A stretch of DNA of 64,000 nt from Brevundimonas sp. EYE_349 (GCF_023147505.1 NZ_JAHXPB010000001.1:1-64000), one strand, 5' to 3'. Positions 36,082-48,118 are shown, counted from the stretch's first letter. Numbers and translations are program-made. The notes: a model not told the origin generated them from the letters alone.

Positions 36082-37068
36082 ATGAAGATGCGCAAGCTGG
36101 GCCCGAACGGACCCGAGGTTTCGGCCATCGGCCTGGGCTGTATGGGCATGAGCGCCTTTTATGGCGCCGCGGACGAAGCCCAGTCGGTGTCTGTCATTCA
36201 TCGCGCTCTCGATCTGGGGATCACCCTTTTCGACACGGCCGAAATGTATGGGCCGCACACGAATGAGGTTCTGGTCGGTCAAGCCCTCAAGGGGCGTCGG
36301 GACCAGGCCTTCATCGCGACCAAGTTCGGCATCAACTACAACGAGGATCGCAGCCGCCTGATGACGGATGGCAGCCCAGCGAACGTCAGGCGCGCCATTG
36401 AAGGCAGCCTTCGGCGTCTGGGCGTCGATCACGTCGATCTCTACTATCTGCACCGCGTGGACCCGAACACGCCGATCGAAGAGACCGTCGGCGCGATGGC
36501 CGAGTTGGTCAGAGAGGGCAAGGTTCGTTTCCTGGGTCTCTCGGAGGCGGCGCCGGACACATTGCGCAAGGCCCACGCGACCCATCCGATCACGGCCCTC
36601 CAAACGGAATATTCGCTGTGGAGCCGTGAACCGGAGGACGAACTGTTCGCCATGACCCGCGACCTGGGCATCGGCTTCGTGCCCTACAGCCCGCTGGGAC
36701 GCGGTTTCCTGTCCGGAGACATCAAGTCTGTCGATGATCTGGACGCCGATGACTTCCGACGCAGCAATCCCCGCTTCATGGGCGAGAACTTCCAGAAGAA
36801 CCTGGATCTGGTCGAGGCGGTCAAGGCCATCGCGGCCGATAGGGGTGTAACCGCCGCCCAACTGGCCCTGGCCTGGGTGTTGGCGCAGGGCGAAGATCTG
36901 GTCCCCATTCCCGGCACGCGCCGCATCGCGACGTTGGAGCAGAATGCGGGCGCCGTTGACCTCGTGCTGTCGCCGGAAGACCTGGCCCGCATCGACGCCG
37001 TCTTCCCCAAGGGCGCGGCCAGCGGGCATCGCTATGCCGAGGCGGCGCGGGCGGCCCTGAATCGTTGA
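36082..37068 (+). CDS. Aldo/keto reductase
   Basis: The product has 328 residues, an AKR TIM barrel. The tetrad is visible: Asp and Tyr in '[13 protein letters not shown]', Lys in 'IATKFG', His in 'YYLHRVD'. The C-terminal '[20 protein letters not shown]' binds NADPH phosphate. The substrate is unknown. AGGAGAG precedes the ATG. It is a single-gene unit between tRNA-His and a terminator. Confidence 0.93.
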   Translation: MKMRKLGPNGPEVSAIGLGCMGMSAFYGAADEAQSVSVIHRALDLGITLFDTAEMYGPHTNEVLVGQALKGRRDQAFIATKFGINYNEDRSRLMTDGSPANVRRAIEGSLRRLGVDHVDLYYLHRVDPNTPIEETVGAMAELVREGKVRFLGLSEAAPDTLRKAHATHPITALQTEYSLWSREPEDELFAMTRDLGIGFVPYSPLGRGFLSGDIKSVDDLDADDFRRSNPRFMGENFQKNLDLVEAVKAIAADRGVTAAQLALAWVLAQGEDLVPIPGTRRIATLEQNAGAVDLVLSPEDLARIDAVFPKGAASGHRYAEAARAALNR

Positions 37069-37087
37069 GCGCCAGGCATCGGAAATG

Positions 37088-37123
37088 AAAAGGCCCGGTC
37101 GGATCGCTCCGGCCGGGCCTTTC
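37088..37123. terminator. Bidirectional terminator between convergent genes
   Basis: AAAAGGCCCGGTCGGA pairs with TCCGGCCGGGCCTTT around TCGC. A and T runs on both sides suit the convergent aldo/keto reductase and DUF2147 genes. Confidence 0.9.
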
Positions 37124-37142
37124 GTCTGTCTGGAGACGAGAC

Positions 37143-37565
37143 CTACTGAATGCGGGTCCAGGTCTGGGTCTTGCATAGCGGAGCGACGATGCAGCCGCGC
37201 AGGCGCAGGGTATTGTCGTTGGTCATGGTGATGGTGCCGCGATAGGTGCCGCCGTCGGCCGGATTATAGACCGAGCCATTGCGCCATTCCGTCGGCCCAC
37301 CGGTGAAACCCGTCAACATGGGCAGGTTGCGCAGGGTGCGGTTCCGCTGAGCGGCGTCACGGTTGCGCTCATCGCGGGCGTTGCCGTCGGTGCGGATGTG
37401 ATCAGACGTCACCAGCGTGCCGCAGAGGGCCTGACCGCACCGCGCGATGCGAACCTGCCCGCCATTGGTCGGGGTCTGCCACAAGCCCGTGGGGTCGCCG
37501 GCCAGGGCGGGCGTGGCGAGCGCGCCGGTCAGCGCGGCGGCGGCCATCAAAATCTTGATCTTCAT
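37143..37565 (-). CDS. Exported DUF2147 protein
   Basis: The product has 140 residues. A signal peptide ('MKIKILMAAAALTGALATPALAG') precedes 'DPTGLWQTPTNGGQVRIARCGQALCGTLV' and 'GSVYNPADGGTYRGTITM', the DUF2147 hallmarks (lipocalin-like beta barrel). It is likely periplasmic with disulfides from paired Cys. The ligand is unknown. It is a single gene. Confidence 0.9.
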   Translation of the reverse strand: MKIKILMAAAALTGALATPALAGDPTGLWQTPTNGGQVRIARCGQALCGTLVTSDHIRTDGNARDERNRDAAQRNRTLRNLPMLTGFTGGPTEWRNGSVYNPADGGTYRGTITMTNDNTLRLRGCIVAPLCKTQTWTRIQ

Positions 37566-37740
37566 CGTGTTTCCTTTGTTGCCCTGTCTTCGATCGATCG
37601 GCGTCGATCATTGAGCCGCAGGTTGATCCTGCTTTCGGTTCAAAACAAGGCTGAAAACGACGGGGATAACCAATGAAAACCGGACCTTAGGTCAAGTTAG
37701 GCTGAAGATGCGGCGAGTTCGCGCGCGGTCTCCGAAAAGG

Positions 37741-40080
<2,340 letters not shown>

Positions 40081-40181
40081 TTATCATCTGTCGGCGGTCG
40101 CGTGCATCGTCGTGACTGCGAACGAACGGCTGACGCGGGGTTCGGCTGCCGCTAGGGTCGCGCGGCCTTCACGGAGTTCGC

Positions 40182-41135
40182 ATGATCCGCCCGACCGCCT
40201 ATTCCCTTCTATTGGCCGCTCTGCTGATCGGCGGCTGCACCCCGGTTCCGCCGGCAACCGTCGCCAGCGCGCCGCCGGCGCCCGTCGTCAACAGTCCCTT
40301 GCTGGAGGATGTGCGTATCCTGTCCGGCGACGACATGCAGGGGCGCGATACGGGCTCGGCGGGCGGAGAGCGGGCGCGGGCCTATATCGTGTCGCGGCTG
40401 GAGGCGATGGGGGTTCAGCCCGCATCCTTCGGTCGGCTTCAACCCTTCGAGGCGCCGGGCCGTACGCGCGAGGGCGTGAAGCGGTTCAGCGGCGTCAACA
40501 TCGTCGGCCTGATCCCCGGAACGCGCGTGGCGGATCGCTATATCGTGGTGACGGCTCACTACGATCATGTCGGCATGAACGACGGCCAGATCTATCGCGG
40601 CGCGGACGACAATGCGTCGGGCGTGGCGACGATGCTGGAGTTGGCGCGGCGGCTGAAGGCCGATCCGCCGGAGCACAGCGTGCTGATCGTGGCCCTGGAC
40701 GGAGAGGAGCGGGGGCTTCTGGGCGCGCGGGAGTTCGTTAAGGCGCCGCCCGTGCCGCTGTCGTCCGTCAGCCTGAACCTGAACTTCGACATGACGGCGC
40801 GTGCGGAGACCGATGGACATCTGTGGGTCACGGGCGGCTATCAGCACCCCGATCTGCGCCGCATACTGGAGCCGACCCCGGCGCAAGGGGCGGTGTCCTT
40901 CGCCTTCGGCAAGGACACGCCGCAGGACACGGGCGAGAACAACTGGGTCGAGGCGTCGGATCACGCCGCCTTCCACGCGGCGGGCGTGCCGTTCCTCTAC
41001 ATGGGCGTCGACTATCATCCCGATTACCACCGGCCCAGCGACACCTTCGAGCGGATCGATCCGGCGGTCTTCACCAATGCGACCGAACTGGCCATCGCGG
41101 GCTTTCACGCCCTGGACAAGGCGCTGGACCGATGA
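40182..41135 (+). CDS. M28 family metallopeptidase, lipoprotein
   Basis: The product has 317 residues. The lipobox 'LIGGC' gives Cys19. The M28 zinc site shows 'VVTAHYDHVG' (His, Asp), 'GADDNASGVATMLELA' (Asp), 'ALDGEERGLLGA' (Glu-Glu) and late His in 'DYHPDYHRPSDT'. It is probably an aminopeptidase anchored in the periplasm. It overlaps the next lipoprotein gene (ATGA). Confidence 0.92.
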   Translation: MIRPTAYSLLLAALLIGGCTPVPPATVASAPPAPVVNSPLLEDVRILSGDDMQGRDTGSAGGERARAYIVSRLEAMGVQPASFGRLQPFEAPGRTREGVKRFSGVNIVGLIPGTRVADRYIVVTAHYDHVGMNDGQIYRGADDNASGVATMLELARRLKADPPEHSVLIVALDGEERGLLGAREFVKAPPVPLSSVSLNLNFDMTARAETDGHLWVTGGYQHPDLRRILEPTPAQGAVSFAFGKDTPQDTGENNWVEASDHAAFHAAGVPFLYMGVDYHPDYHRPSDTFERIDPAVFTNATELAIAGFHALDKALDR

Positions 41136-41629
41136 GGCGTCTGCTCGCAACTGTTGCTGTGCTGGCTCTGGTCGCTGTCGGCGCCTGTGAACGCCGCGAG
41201 GACCATCCTCGGCCGCAGGGCGGCGGGGACCCCGCCGTGTTTCGTCACGACCTCAGCGGCGATATGTCGGGCGAGTACCGGCCAACTGAAGCCGCTGGAT
41301 CCGCCGTCGCCTCGCTGTTCATCGGCCAAGAGACGGCGTTCGCGGCCTGGGAGGCTGGGGATCGCAGCGCGCCGCCCCTGATCTTGATGCTGAACGGGCC
41401 TCAGGGCGAAATGCGGGTTCTGCCGGAGACCTATCGCATAACGGATGCCGCCGTGCGGATGACCGGCGTGACGCCACAGGGACAGGTCGAGATTGAAGCG
41501 CGCATTGATCAGGGCGCGCTGGCGACCGCACGCCGAAACCTGGGCGATCGGACCGTAGTCATTTCAGGAACCGTGCAGGCTGGCGGCCGACGATCACCTG
41601 TCGCTCTGACGGCCTGGAACGGCGACTGA
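41132..41629 (+). CDS. Small lipoprotein of unknown function
   Basis: The product has 165 residues. The lipoprotein signal is 'MRRLLATVAVLALVAVGAC' (Cys19). The mature region is beta-rich ('LILMLNGPQGEMRVLPETYRITDAAVRMTG'). I recognise no family. The start overlaps the stop of the M28 peptidase gene, so the two are probably made together. Confidence 0.8.
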   Translation: MRRLLATVAVLALVAVGACERREDHPRPQGGGDPAVFRHDLSGDMSGEYRPTEAAGSAVASLFIGQETAFAAWEAGDRSAPPLILMLNGPQGEMRVLPETYRITDAAVRMTGVTPQGQVEIEARIDQGALATARRNLGDRTVVISGTVQAGGRRSPVALTAWNGD

Positions 41630-41812
41630 CTAAAGCAGGATGCCGACGATCAGATAAACGCCGCCCGCGATCAGCGCCCAGAGCAGGATGCTGAACCCCG
41701 CCAGTATCGCTACCGTCAAACGGCCCGACAAACGGGGTCCGACGGACTGGACGCGGGCGTGTCGCTGGCCCATCCAGGGCCTTTGATCGCCAGGGGCGGG
41801 TGACGGTTGCAT
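41630..41812 (-). CDS. Small single-helix membrane protein (60 aa)
   Basis: The product has 60 residues. A basic N-terminal half is followed by one strong membrane helix ('LTVAILAGFSILLWALIAGGVYLIVGILL') that reaches the C-terminus, giving a tail-anchored layout. It begins at the first ATG. The function is unknown, and it shares no motif I know. Its stop abuts the stop of the opposing lipoprotein gene. Confidence 0.6.
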   Translation of the reverse strand: MQPSPAPGDQRPWMGQRHARVQSVGPRLSGRLTVAILAGFSILLWALIAGGVYLIVGILL

Positions 41813-41870
41813 TCGCAACCTATGGTGGTTTGACGCAAAGCCGTCAATGCATCTTGCTTCGTTCGCGGTG

Positions 41871-41899
41871 CCTTGAGTTGCATCAGGATCAACTCAAGG
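41871..41899 (+). promoter_or_regulatory. Perfect inverted repeat in the sugar transferase leader
   Basis: CCTTGAGTTG and CAACTCAAGG are perfectly complementary across a 9-base spacer. It lies 29 bases before the ATG and about 15 bases before the GGAGG site. It may be an operator or an mRNA hairpin that limits ribosome access. Confidence 0.6.
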
Positions 41900-41927
41900 T
41901 GATGATCCGCTGAAGGAGGCCGTTCCG

Positions 41928-42590
41928 ATGTCGAGTGTGGAGGCGATATCCGCGCCGCTGGCGGATGGCGGCACCGGAGCACCGGCGTTCCGATGGCGCA
42001 GCGCCAGCGTTGTTCGCATGCTGGATGTCGTTCTGGCGGGGGGCGCGCTGCTCCTCTTATCGCCCCTGATGGTATCGACCGCCTTGGCGATCTGGACGCA
42101 ATGCGGCGGTCCCGTGCTGTTCCGGCAGCAAAGGATCGGGCAGGGCGGGCGTTCGTTCGACTGTCTGAAGTTCCGCACTATGGCGCCAGATGCGGAGGCG
42201 CGGCTTCCTGGCCTGATTGACGCGGAATGGCGGGCGTCGCGCAAATTCCGCCACGACGTGCGCGTGACACGCCTAGGCGGATTCTTGCGACGCTCCAGCA
42301 TCGACGAACTGCCCCAGTTGATGAACGTGCTGAGAGGCGAGATGTCGTTGGTCGGGCCACGGCCGATCGTGATGGACGAGGCGATGCTGTATGGGCGGCG
42401 GCTGGCCGACTACTGCGCGGCGCGCCCCGGATTGACGGGGCTTTGGCAGGTGTCCGGCCGCAACGACGTGCCCTACCGTCGCCGCGTGGCGATGGATGTC
42501 TGGCTGGTCCGGAACCTGACGCTTGGCGTCTATCTCGCCATCCTCGCGCGCACCGTCCCCGCCGTGTTGAGCCGACGCGGCGTCTATTAG
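41928..42590 (+). CDS. Bacterial sugar transferase (undecaprenyl-phosphate glycosyl-1-phosphate transferase)
   Basis: The product has 220 residues, the small monotopic form. A re-entrant hydrophobic helix ('MLDVVLAGGALLLLSPLMVSTALAIW') precedes 'RQQRIGQGGRSFDCLKFRTM', then the catalytic Asp-Glu in 'RRSSIDELPQLMNVLRGEMSLVGPRPI' and 'RPGLTGLWQVSGRND'. It starts a polysaccharide on undecaprenyl phosphate. In Caulobacter such enzymes (HfsE, PssY, PssZ) begin holdfast synthesis; which polymer here is unknown. It overlaps rpiA, convergent, by four bases. Confidence 0.93.
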   Translation: MSSVEAISAPLADGGTGAPAFRWRSASVVRMLDVVLAGGALLLLSPLMVSTALAIWTQCGGPVLFRQQRIGQGGRSFDCLKFRTMAPDAEARLPGLIDAEWRASRKFRHDVRVTRLGGFLRRSSIDELPQLMNVLRGEMSLVGPRPIVMDEAMLYGRRLADYCAARPGLTGLWQVSGRNDVPYRRRVAMDVWLVRNLTLGVYLAILARTVPAVLSRRGVY

Positions 42591-43270
42591 GGCAGGCGTT
42601 CCTCGAAGCCGTCGTCGGTCCCAATGATGGCCAGATCGGCCAAATCCAGGAACAGGCCGTGTTCGACGACCCCGGTGATCAGCTTCAGGTCGTCGGCCAG
42701 CCGCACCGCATCGTTGATCGCCTTGCACGCCGCATCATAGATCAGATTGCCGCCATCGGTGCGGACCAGGCCGCGATCCGCCTGACGCACCCGGGCGGGC
42801 TGGTTGATGTCGTGGTCGATCAGGACGTCGGCGATGCGGTTTGCCGTGGTCTTGTGACCGAAGGCCACGACCTCGATCGGCAGGGGAAAGGCGCCCAGGA
42901 CCGGCACCACCTTGGCCGCGTCGGCGATGACGATGCAGCGGCTGGATGCCTCCCACACCAGTTTCTCGCGCAGCAGGGCCGCGCCGCCGCCCTTGATCAA
43001 GGCCAGGCCCGGCCCCACCTCGTCGGCGCCGTCCACGGTCAGGTCGATGCGCGGCGTGTCCTCCAGCGTGGACAGCGTCAGGCCCAGTTCACGCGCCAGG
43101 TCGGCGGTCTTTTCCGAGGTCGGCACGCAGCGCAGACCGGACAGGTTGCGCGCCGCCAGCGCCTTGACGAACCAGGCGGCGGTGGAGCCGGTGCCCAGGC
43201 CCACGATCATCCCCGCCTCGACATGGGCGGCGGCCGCTTCGCCGGCGTTCTTCTTCTGGATGTCGCTCAT
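42587..43270 (-). CDS. rpiA: Ribose-5-phosphate isomerase A
   Basis: The product has 227 residues. The signature '[16 protein letters not shown]' near the N-terminus, '[29 protein letters not shown]' (catalytic Asp and Lys) and 'TDGGNLIYD' are complete. It interconverts ribose 5-phosphate and ribulose 5-phosphate. It overlaps the end of glmU by four bases (ATGA). Confidence 0.97.
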   Translation of the reverse strand: MSDIQKKNAGEAAAAHVEAGMIVGLGTGSTAAWFVKALAARNLSGLRCVPTSEKTADLARELGLTLSTLEDTPRIDLTVDGADEVGPGLALIKGGGAALLREKLVWEASSRCIVIADAAKVVPVLGAFPLPIEVVAFGHKTTANRIADVLIDHDINQPARVRQADRGLVRTDGGNLIYDAACKAINDAVRLADDLKLITGVVEHGLFLDLADLAIIGTDDGFEERLP

Positions 43271-44646
43271 TTGGACGGATCGCTCTTGGACTGGGCGGCC
43301 TTGGCCGCCGCCTTCTTGGCTTTGGCTGTCTCGCGGAACGCGGCGGCGGCGTCGGTCTTGATGGTTTGGCGCGCGCGGCCGAAGGCCAGGGCGTCGGCCG
43401 GCACGTCCTCGGTCACGACCGATCCCGAGGCGATCAGGGCGCCGTCGCCAATGTGGACCGGCGCCACCAGGCTGGAATTCGAGCCCACGAAGGCTCCGGC
43501 GCCGATCTCAGTTCGGGCTTTGTTGAAGCCGTCGTAGTTGCAGAAGATCGTCCCGGCGCCGATGTTCGCGCCCGCGCCCACGGTCCCGTCGCCCAGATAC
43601 GATAGGTGGTTGGCCTTGGCGCCCTTGGCCATGCTTACGTTCTTCACCTCGACGAAATTGCCGATCTTGACCCCTTCGGCCAGATCGGCGCCCGGGCGCA
43701 GGCGGGCGTAGGGTCCGATCTCGGCGCCTGAACCGACGCGGGCGCCCTCGATATGGCTGAAGCTGCGGATGCGCGCGCCGCCATCGACCACGGCGCCGGG
43801 GCCGAACACCACAAAGGGTTCGATCACAGTTCCGCCGTCCACCTGAGTGTCCCAGGCGAAGTGGACGGTGTCGGGCGCGCTCATGGTGACGCCGGCGGCC
43901 AGGAAGGTCTCGCGCTGAACCTGTTGAAACAGGGCCTCGGCCTGGGACAGTTCGGCCTGGGAGTTTACGCCCATCACCGCGTCCTCGGCGGCGAAGACGG
44001 CGCGGGTCGGATGGCCGCCCTTGCGCGCCAGCTCGACCACATCGGTCAGATAGTATTCGCCCTTTGCGTTGTCGTTCGTCACATGCGCCAGCAACGAGAA
44101 GAGCAGGGCGGCCGGCGCGGCCATGACGCCGGAGTTGCAGGCGGTGACGGCTAGCACCTCGGCGGACGCCTCCTTGGCCTCGGTGATGGCGAGCAGAGCG
44201 TCGCCATCCAGGATCAGCCGGCCATAGGCGCCGGGATCGCGCGCCTCGAACCCGATGACAGTTACGCCCTCGGCATTGAACACAGGCTCGATGTCGCGGG
44301 CCTTCAGCAGCGGTACGTCGCCGTAGGTGACCACCACCTCGCCGTCGAACCCGTCCAAGGCCTGTTCGGCGGCGCGAACGGCGTGGCCGGTGCCAAGCGG
44401 CGGGTCCTGAACAGCGATGGCGGCTTCGCCCAGCCGTTTGACGACATGGGCGCGGACTTCCGGCGAGTGATTCCCGACCACGACCACGATCCGCTCGCAG
44501 CCCAATCCCTCGGCCGCGTCGATGGCGTGGTCCAGCATGGCGCGGTGAGCGACGGGATGCAGCACCTTGGGCAGGGGCGACTTCATGCGCGTTCCCTGGC
44601 CGGCGGCGAGAATGATGGCGGCGCGAGCGCGTGTCTGGCTGGTCAT
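43267..44646 (-). CDS. glmU: Bifunctional N-acetylglucosamine-1-phosphate uridyltransferase / glucosamine-1-phosphate acetyltransferase
   Basis: The product has 459 residues. The N-terminal pyrophosphorylase begins '[24 protein letters not shown]'. The C-terminal left-handed beta helix carries hexapeptide repeats and '[21 protein letters not shown]' (catalytic His replaced by the normal motif '[10 protein letters not shown]'). It makes UDP-GlcNAc for cell wall and lipopolysaccharide, feeding MurA. It ends in a Lys/Ala-rich tail. It is the first gene of a pair with rpiA. Confidence 0.97.
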   Translation of the reverse strand: MTSQTRARAAIILAAGQGTRMKSPLPKVLHPVAHRAMLDHAIDAAEGLGCERIVVVVGNHSPEVRAHVVKRLGEAAIAVQDPPLGTGHAVRAAEQALDGFDGEVVVTYGDVPLLKARDIEPVFNAEGVTVIGFEARDPGAYGRLILDGDALLAITEAKEASAEVLAVTACNSGVMAAPAALLFSLLAHVTNDNAKGEYYLTDVVELARKGGHPTRAVFAAEDAVMGVNSQAELSQAEALFQQVQRETFLAAGVTMSAPDTVHFAWDTQVDGGTVIEPFVVFGPGAVVDGGARIRSFSHIEGARVGSGAEIGPYARLRPGADLAEGVKIGNFVEVKNVSMAKGAKANHLSYLGDGTVGAGANIGAGTIFCNYDGFNKARTEIGAGAFVGSNSSLVAPVHIGDGALIASGSVVTEDVPADALAFGRARQTIKTDAAAAFRETAKAKKAAAKAAQSKSDPSK

Positions 44647-44710
44647 GAATCGTCCCGAAGGCTAGTCGTCTCGCGATCTAGCCCATTCGGCGGGCCAGCG
44701 GGAGATGTGG

Positions 44711-45424
44711 ATGACCGATCGCGACCTGGAAGGCTGGACCATCGCCTTCGATCTGGATGGGACGCTGGTCGATTCTGCGCCGGATCTGATCGGGACCCTG
44801 AATCGGCTGCTGGTCGAAGAAGGTCTGCCGCCGGTGGCGATGGAGTCGGCCTCCACCCTGATCGGCTCGGGCGCGCGGGCGCTGCTGGTGCACGGGTTCG
44901 AAGCGGCGGGGGCGCCGGTCGAGCGCGCGCAATCGCAGGAGCTGTTCGAGCGCTTCCTGGTCGATTACGCCGCCCATATCGCGGACGGCTCCCAGCCGTT
45001 CGAAGGGGTGGTCGAGACGCTGGAGAGGCTGACGGCGCGTGGCGCCCTTCTGGTCGTGGCGACCAACAAGCGTTCGGACCTGTCCGAACTGCTTCTTCAA
45101 AAGTTGGACCTCGCCCCGCATTTCGCGGCCATCGTCGGCCCGGATCGGGTCAGCGCGCGCAAACCGTCGGGCGCCCACCTGAAGGAAGCGGTGGCGCTGG
45201 CCGGAGGCGATCCCGAGCGAGCGATCATGGTCGGCGACGCCGCGCCCGACGCAGGCGCGGCCAGGGACGCGGGTATGCCCTGCATATTGGTCACCTTCGG
45301 CTTCACGCCGGTTCCGGTAGAGACCCTTGGGGCGGACGTGCTGATCGACGATTTCGAGGATGTGGAAGAGGCCGTCGACGGCCTGTTGTCCGACTTCTAC
45401 GTCTCGAAAGCGCTGAAATTCTGA
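44711..45424 (+). CDS. gph: Phosphoglycolate phosphatase (HAD family)
   Basis: The product has 237 residues. The nucleophile motif 'IAFDLDGTLVDSAPDL', 'VATNKRSDLS' and 'MVGDAAPDAGAARDAG' are the HAD motifs. It salvages 2-phosphoglycolate; assignment to this substrate rests on overall similarity. The second ATG (44711) is chosen because GGAG sits six bases before it, while the first (44705) abuts that site. Confidence 0.87.
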   Translation: MTDRDLEGWTIAFDLDGTLVDSAPDLIGTLNRLLVEEGLPPVAMESASTLIGSGARALLVHGFEAAGAPVERAQSQELFERFLVDYAAHIADGSQPFEGVVETLERLTARGALLVVATNKRSDLSELLLQKLDLAPHFAAIVGPDRVSARKPSGAHLKEAVALAGGDPERAIMVGDAAPDAGAARDAGMPCILVTFGFTPVPVETLGADVLIDDFEDVEEAVDGLLSDFYVSKALKF

Positions 45425-45523
45425 ACGCAGCCGTCAGCAAATCTCTCGAAGAATGATCGCCGACGCGGTTGCGGATCGCCCTGGCGATGGACAGATTGGC
45501 GCACCCCGTCGAAAGTGCCCCTC

Positions 45524-46813
45524 ATGTTCGCTCGCTTCCTGAAAATCCCGCTCTGGCAGCGCACCGCCGCCGGTTTCATCCTGGGCATCGTCGCCGGGCT
45601 GATCCTGAGGGAGCGGGCCGAGGTCTGGTTGCAGCCGATCGGCGATGTCTATCTGAACTTGATCCGCATGGTGGTGGCGCCCCTGGTGCTGTTCACCATC
45701 GCCAGCTCCATCGCCAAGTTGGGCGAGGGGGCCGGCGCCGTCCGGCTGGGCGTACGCACCATCGTCTGGTTCGCCATCACCTCGCTGCTGGCCGTACTGG
45801 TCGGTTTCGCCTTCGGGCACATCATCAATCCGGGCGTCGGCCTGTCGAACCTGCCGCTGGGCGAGGTCAAGGAGCGCGTGATCCCCACGCCGCTTGAGGT
45901 GCTGATCGGCGTGGTGCCGACCAATCCGTTCGCCGCCCTGGCCGAGGGCAAGGTGCTGCAGATCATCTTCTTCTCGGCCCTGGTCGGCATGGCGTTGGTG
46001 GCGCTGGGAGACCGGGCGCAGGGCGCGCGGCGGCTGGTGGACGAGGGCGCGGCCATCATCTTCCGCATCACGCGCTGGGTGATCCAACTGACGCCCATCG
46101 GCGTGTTCGGCCTGATCGGCTCGGTGGTCGGCGGCTATGGCTGGGAGGCTCTGCTGCCGCTGTTGAAGTTTATCGCCGCCATCTACGCCGCCTGCCTGTT
46201 CCACATCCTGATCGTCTATTCGGGCCTCCTGAAGGTCCATGGGCTGAAGGTGACCAGCTTCTTCCGCGGCGCCTTTGCGGCCCAGCAGACGGCCTTTGCG
46301 ACATCGTCGTCGCTGGGCACTCTGCCGATTACCTTGCGCCAGACGGTCGAACGTCTGGGCGTGCCTCAAGCCTACGCCGCCTTCGCCGTGCCGCTGGGCG
46401 CCAATGTGAAGATGGACGGTTGCGGCGCGATCTATCCGGCCATCGCCTCGATCTTCATCGCCCAGTATTTCAAGATCGACCTGACCCTGACCCAATATGT
46501 GCTGATCGGTCTGACGGCGGTGCTGGGGTCTTTAGGCACGGCGGGGGTGCCGGGAACCTCCATCGTCATGCTGACCCTGACCCTGTCGACCGCCGGCCTG
46601 CCGCTGGAAGGCATCGGCTATATCGTCGCCATCGACAGGGTCATCGACATGATGCGCACCGCGACGAACGTCACGGGCCAGATGCTGGTGCCGGTGCTGG
46701 TGGCCAAGGAAGAGGGCATACTGAACCAGGACATCTATGACGGTCACGTAGCCTGGCTGCCTGGCGACCCGGAAGCCGAGACGCCGGAAACCGTTCGCGC
46801 CGCTGGAATCTGA
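45524..46813 (+). CDS. Dicarboxylate/amino acid:cation symporter (DAACS family)
   Basis: The product has 429 residues and about eight membrane helices with re-entrant loops. 'MVVAPLVLFTIASSIAKLGEGAGAVRLG' and the serine-rich 'AFATSSSLGTLPIT', plus 'LGANVKMDGCGAIYPAIASIFIAQ' and 'GTAGVPGTSIVML', match the glutamate/C4-dicarboxylate symporters. It likely imports a C4-dicarboxylate or acidic amino acid. The ATG at 45524 is used; a GTG three codons earlier is possible. Confidence 0.93.
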   Translation: MFARFLKIPLWQRTAAGFILGIVAGLILRERAEVWLQPIGDVYLNLIRMVVAPLVLFTIASSIAKLGEGAGAVRLGVRTIVWFAITSLLAVLVGFAFGHIINPGVGLSNLPLGEVKERVIPTPLEVLIGVVPTNPFAALAEGKVLQIIFFSALVGMALVALGDRAQGARRLVDEGAAIIFRITRWVIQLTPIGVFGLIGSVVGGYGWEALLPLLKFIAAIYAACLFHILIVYSGLLKVHGLKVTSFFRGAFAAQQTAFATSSSLGTLPITLRQTVERLGVPQAYAAFAVPLGANVKMDGCGAIYPAIASIFIAQYFKIDLTLTQYVLIGLTAVLGSLGTAGVPGTSIVMLTLTLSTAGLPLEGIGYIVAIDRVIDMMRTATNVTGQMLVPVLVAKEEGILNQDIYDGHVAWLPGDPEAETPETVRAAGI

Positions 46814-46869
46814 AACGGACGCTTGCGCGCGGCGGGCGACCGGGCTATGTCGCCGCCTCCGCAAGGCAT

Positions 46870-46944
46870 GGATGCGTAGCTCAGCGGGAGAGCACCTCGT
46901 TCACACCGAGGGGGTCACAGGTTCAATCCCTGTCGCATCCACCA
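46870..46944 (+). tRNA. tRNA-Val (anticodon CAC)
   Basis: A 75-base tRNA with encoded CCA. The anticodon stem CCTCG/CGAGG holds the loop TTCACAC. It lies between the symporter gene and a small membrane protein gene. Confidence 0.98.
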
Positions 46945-46981
46945 TCTTCCCGACATGACCGAGCCTCCAGCCTGAGAGGCT

Positions 46982-46997
46982 GTTCACCACGGTGAAC
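46982..46997 (+). promoter_or_regulatory. 16-bp dyad GTTCACC-AC-GGTGAAC
   Basis: Two perfect 7-bp half sites with a 2-base spacer. The spacer is too tight for a stable RNA loop, so a protein operator is more likely. It lies 28 bases upstream of the small membrane protein gene and just after tRNA-Val. Confidence 0.45.
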
Positions 46998-47025
46998 TCG
47001 CCGTCAGGCCGCGCGTTTCACGACC

Positions 47026-47181
47026 ATGAACCTGATCATCCTGTTCTTCGGCGCGGTGATTCTGGCCGGCGCCTTGTTCGCTGTTTCCAGCGTGTTCGAA
47101 GGGCGACGGCGCATAAATTTCATCGATAATGACGCGGACGTCGAACCGGACGAACCGACTGGCCCCGCCAAAGATCTTTGA
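47026..47181 (+). CDS. Small membrane protein (51 aa)
   Basis: The product has 51 residues. One N-terminal membrane helix ('MNLIILFFGAVILAGALFAVSSVF') precedes a charged tail ending 'NDADVEPDEPTGPAKDL'. The function is unknown. It is flanked by tRNA-Val and the convergent ROK gene. The clear helix and consistent codon use support it. Confidence 0.6.
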   Translation: MNLIILFFGAVILAGALFAVSSVFEGRRRINFIDNDADVEPDEPTGPAKDL

Positions 47182-47194
47182 CGGGGATCGGCTG

Positions 47195-48118
47195 CTAGAT
47201 CATCCAGCCGGTCGGCCAATCGCCTGTCGCCTCGCGGTAAGCCAAGGCTAGCGCGCCATAAAGGCCTGCGGAAGCGCCGGCTGAGGGGGCGGCTATGTAG
47301 TCGTCCATAACAAGTTCGCGCACGCTGGCGTCGTAGCCGCCCAGTTGCTGGACCAGCGCGCGTCTGACCCTATCGTAGAGGTGCGGCTGCATAACGCCAC
47401 CGCCGATAATGATGCGTTGGGGCCTGATCACATAGGTCAGGTTGGCGCACAGGCTTGCCACATAGTGGGCCGCCATCAGCCAGGCGGGATGGTCTATCGG
47501 CAAGGTTTCCGCAGGCGCCCCCCACCGCATCCGCATGGCCGGTCCGCTGGCCAAGCCCTCCAGACAGTCGCCGTGGAAGGGGCAGGCGCCGGCGAAGGCG
47601 GTGTCGCCGGCTGCGCGCGGCGTTCGGATATGCCCCGCCTCGGGATGGTTCGCCCCGCCGTGCGGCCGCCCGTCGATGATTACGCCCACCCCGACGCCCG
47701 TGCCTACGGTGACGTAGCAGAAACTGTCCAGCCCGCGTCCGCTGCCGAACAACCTTTCGCCGATGGCCGAGCCGTTGACGTCGGTGGTCAGGACCGTGGG
47801 CGTGTTCGCCGCGCGCCGCAGATGGCTCAGGAGGTTGGCGCCGCTCCAGCCTGGCTTCGGCGTTGTGGTGATCGCACCATAGTCGGGCGCATCCAGGCGG
47901 AGCGACAGCGGCCCGAAACTGCAGACGCCCAAGGCGGCCAGGTGGCCGTGGACCGCCGCCGCTCTGGCGAAGAAGGCGTCGACAGCGGCCAGGGTTTCGC
48001 TAGGAGTCGTCGTCGCAATGCGGACCTGCTCCAAAATTCGGCCATCGCCATCGGCGACGCCGCACACGAACTTGGTGCCGCCCGCCTCGACCCCGCCGAG
48101 CAATAGAGTTTGCGTCAT
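47195..48118 (-). CDS. ROK family sugar kinase (fructokinase-like)
   Basis: The product has 307 residues. 'LLGGVEAGGTKFVCGVADGDG' is the phosphate-binding N-terminus, 'TDVNGSAIGERLFGSGRG' contains the catalytic Asp region, and 'GTGVGVGVIIDGRPHGGANHPEAGHI' followed by 'CPFHGDCLEGLASGPA' forms the ROK zinc site. The zinc spacing is that of fructokinases. No sugar transporter gene is nearby. A TATAAT box (48278-48283, minus strand) is a possible -10 far upstream. Confidence 0.9.
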   Translation of the reverse strand: MTQTLLLGGVEAGGTKFVCGVADGDGRILEQVRIATTTPSETLAAVDAFFARAAAVHGHLAALGVCSFGPLSLRLDAPDYGAITTTPKPGWSGANLLSHLRRAANTPTVLTTDVNGSAIGERLFGSGRGLDSFCYVTVGTGVGVGVIIDGRPHGGANHPEAGHIRTPRAAGDTAFAGACPFHGDCLEGLASGPAMRMRWGAPAETLPIDHPAWLMAAHYVASLCANLTYVIRPQRIIIGGGVMQPHLYDRVRRALVQQLGGYDASVRELVMDDYIAAPSAGASAGLYGALALAYREATGDWPTGWMI

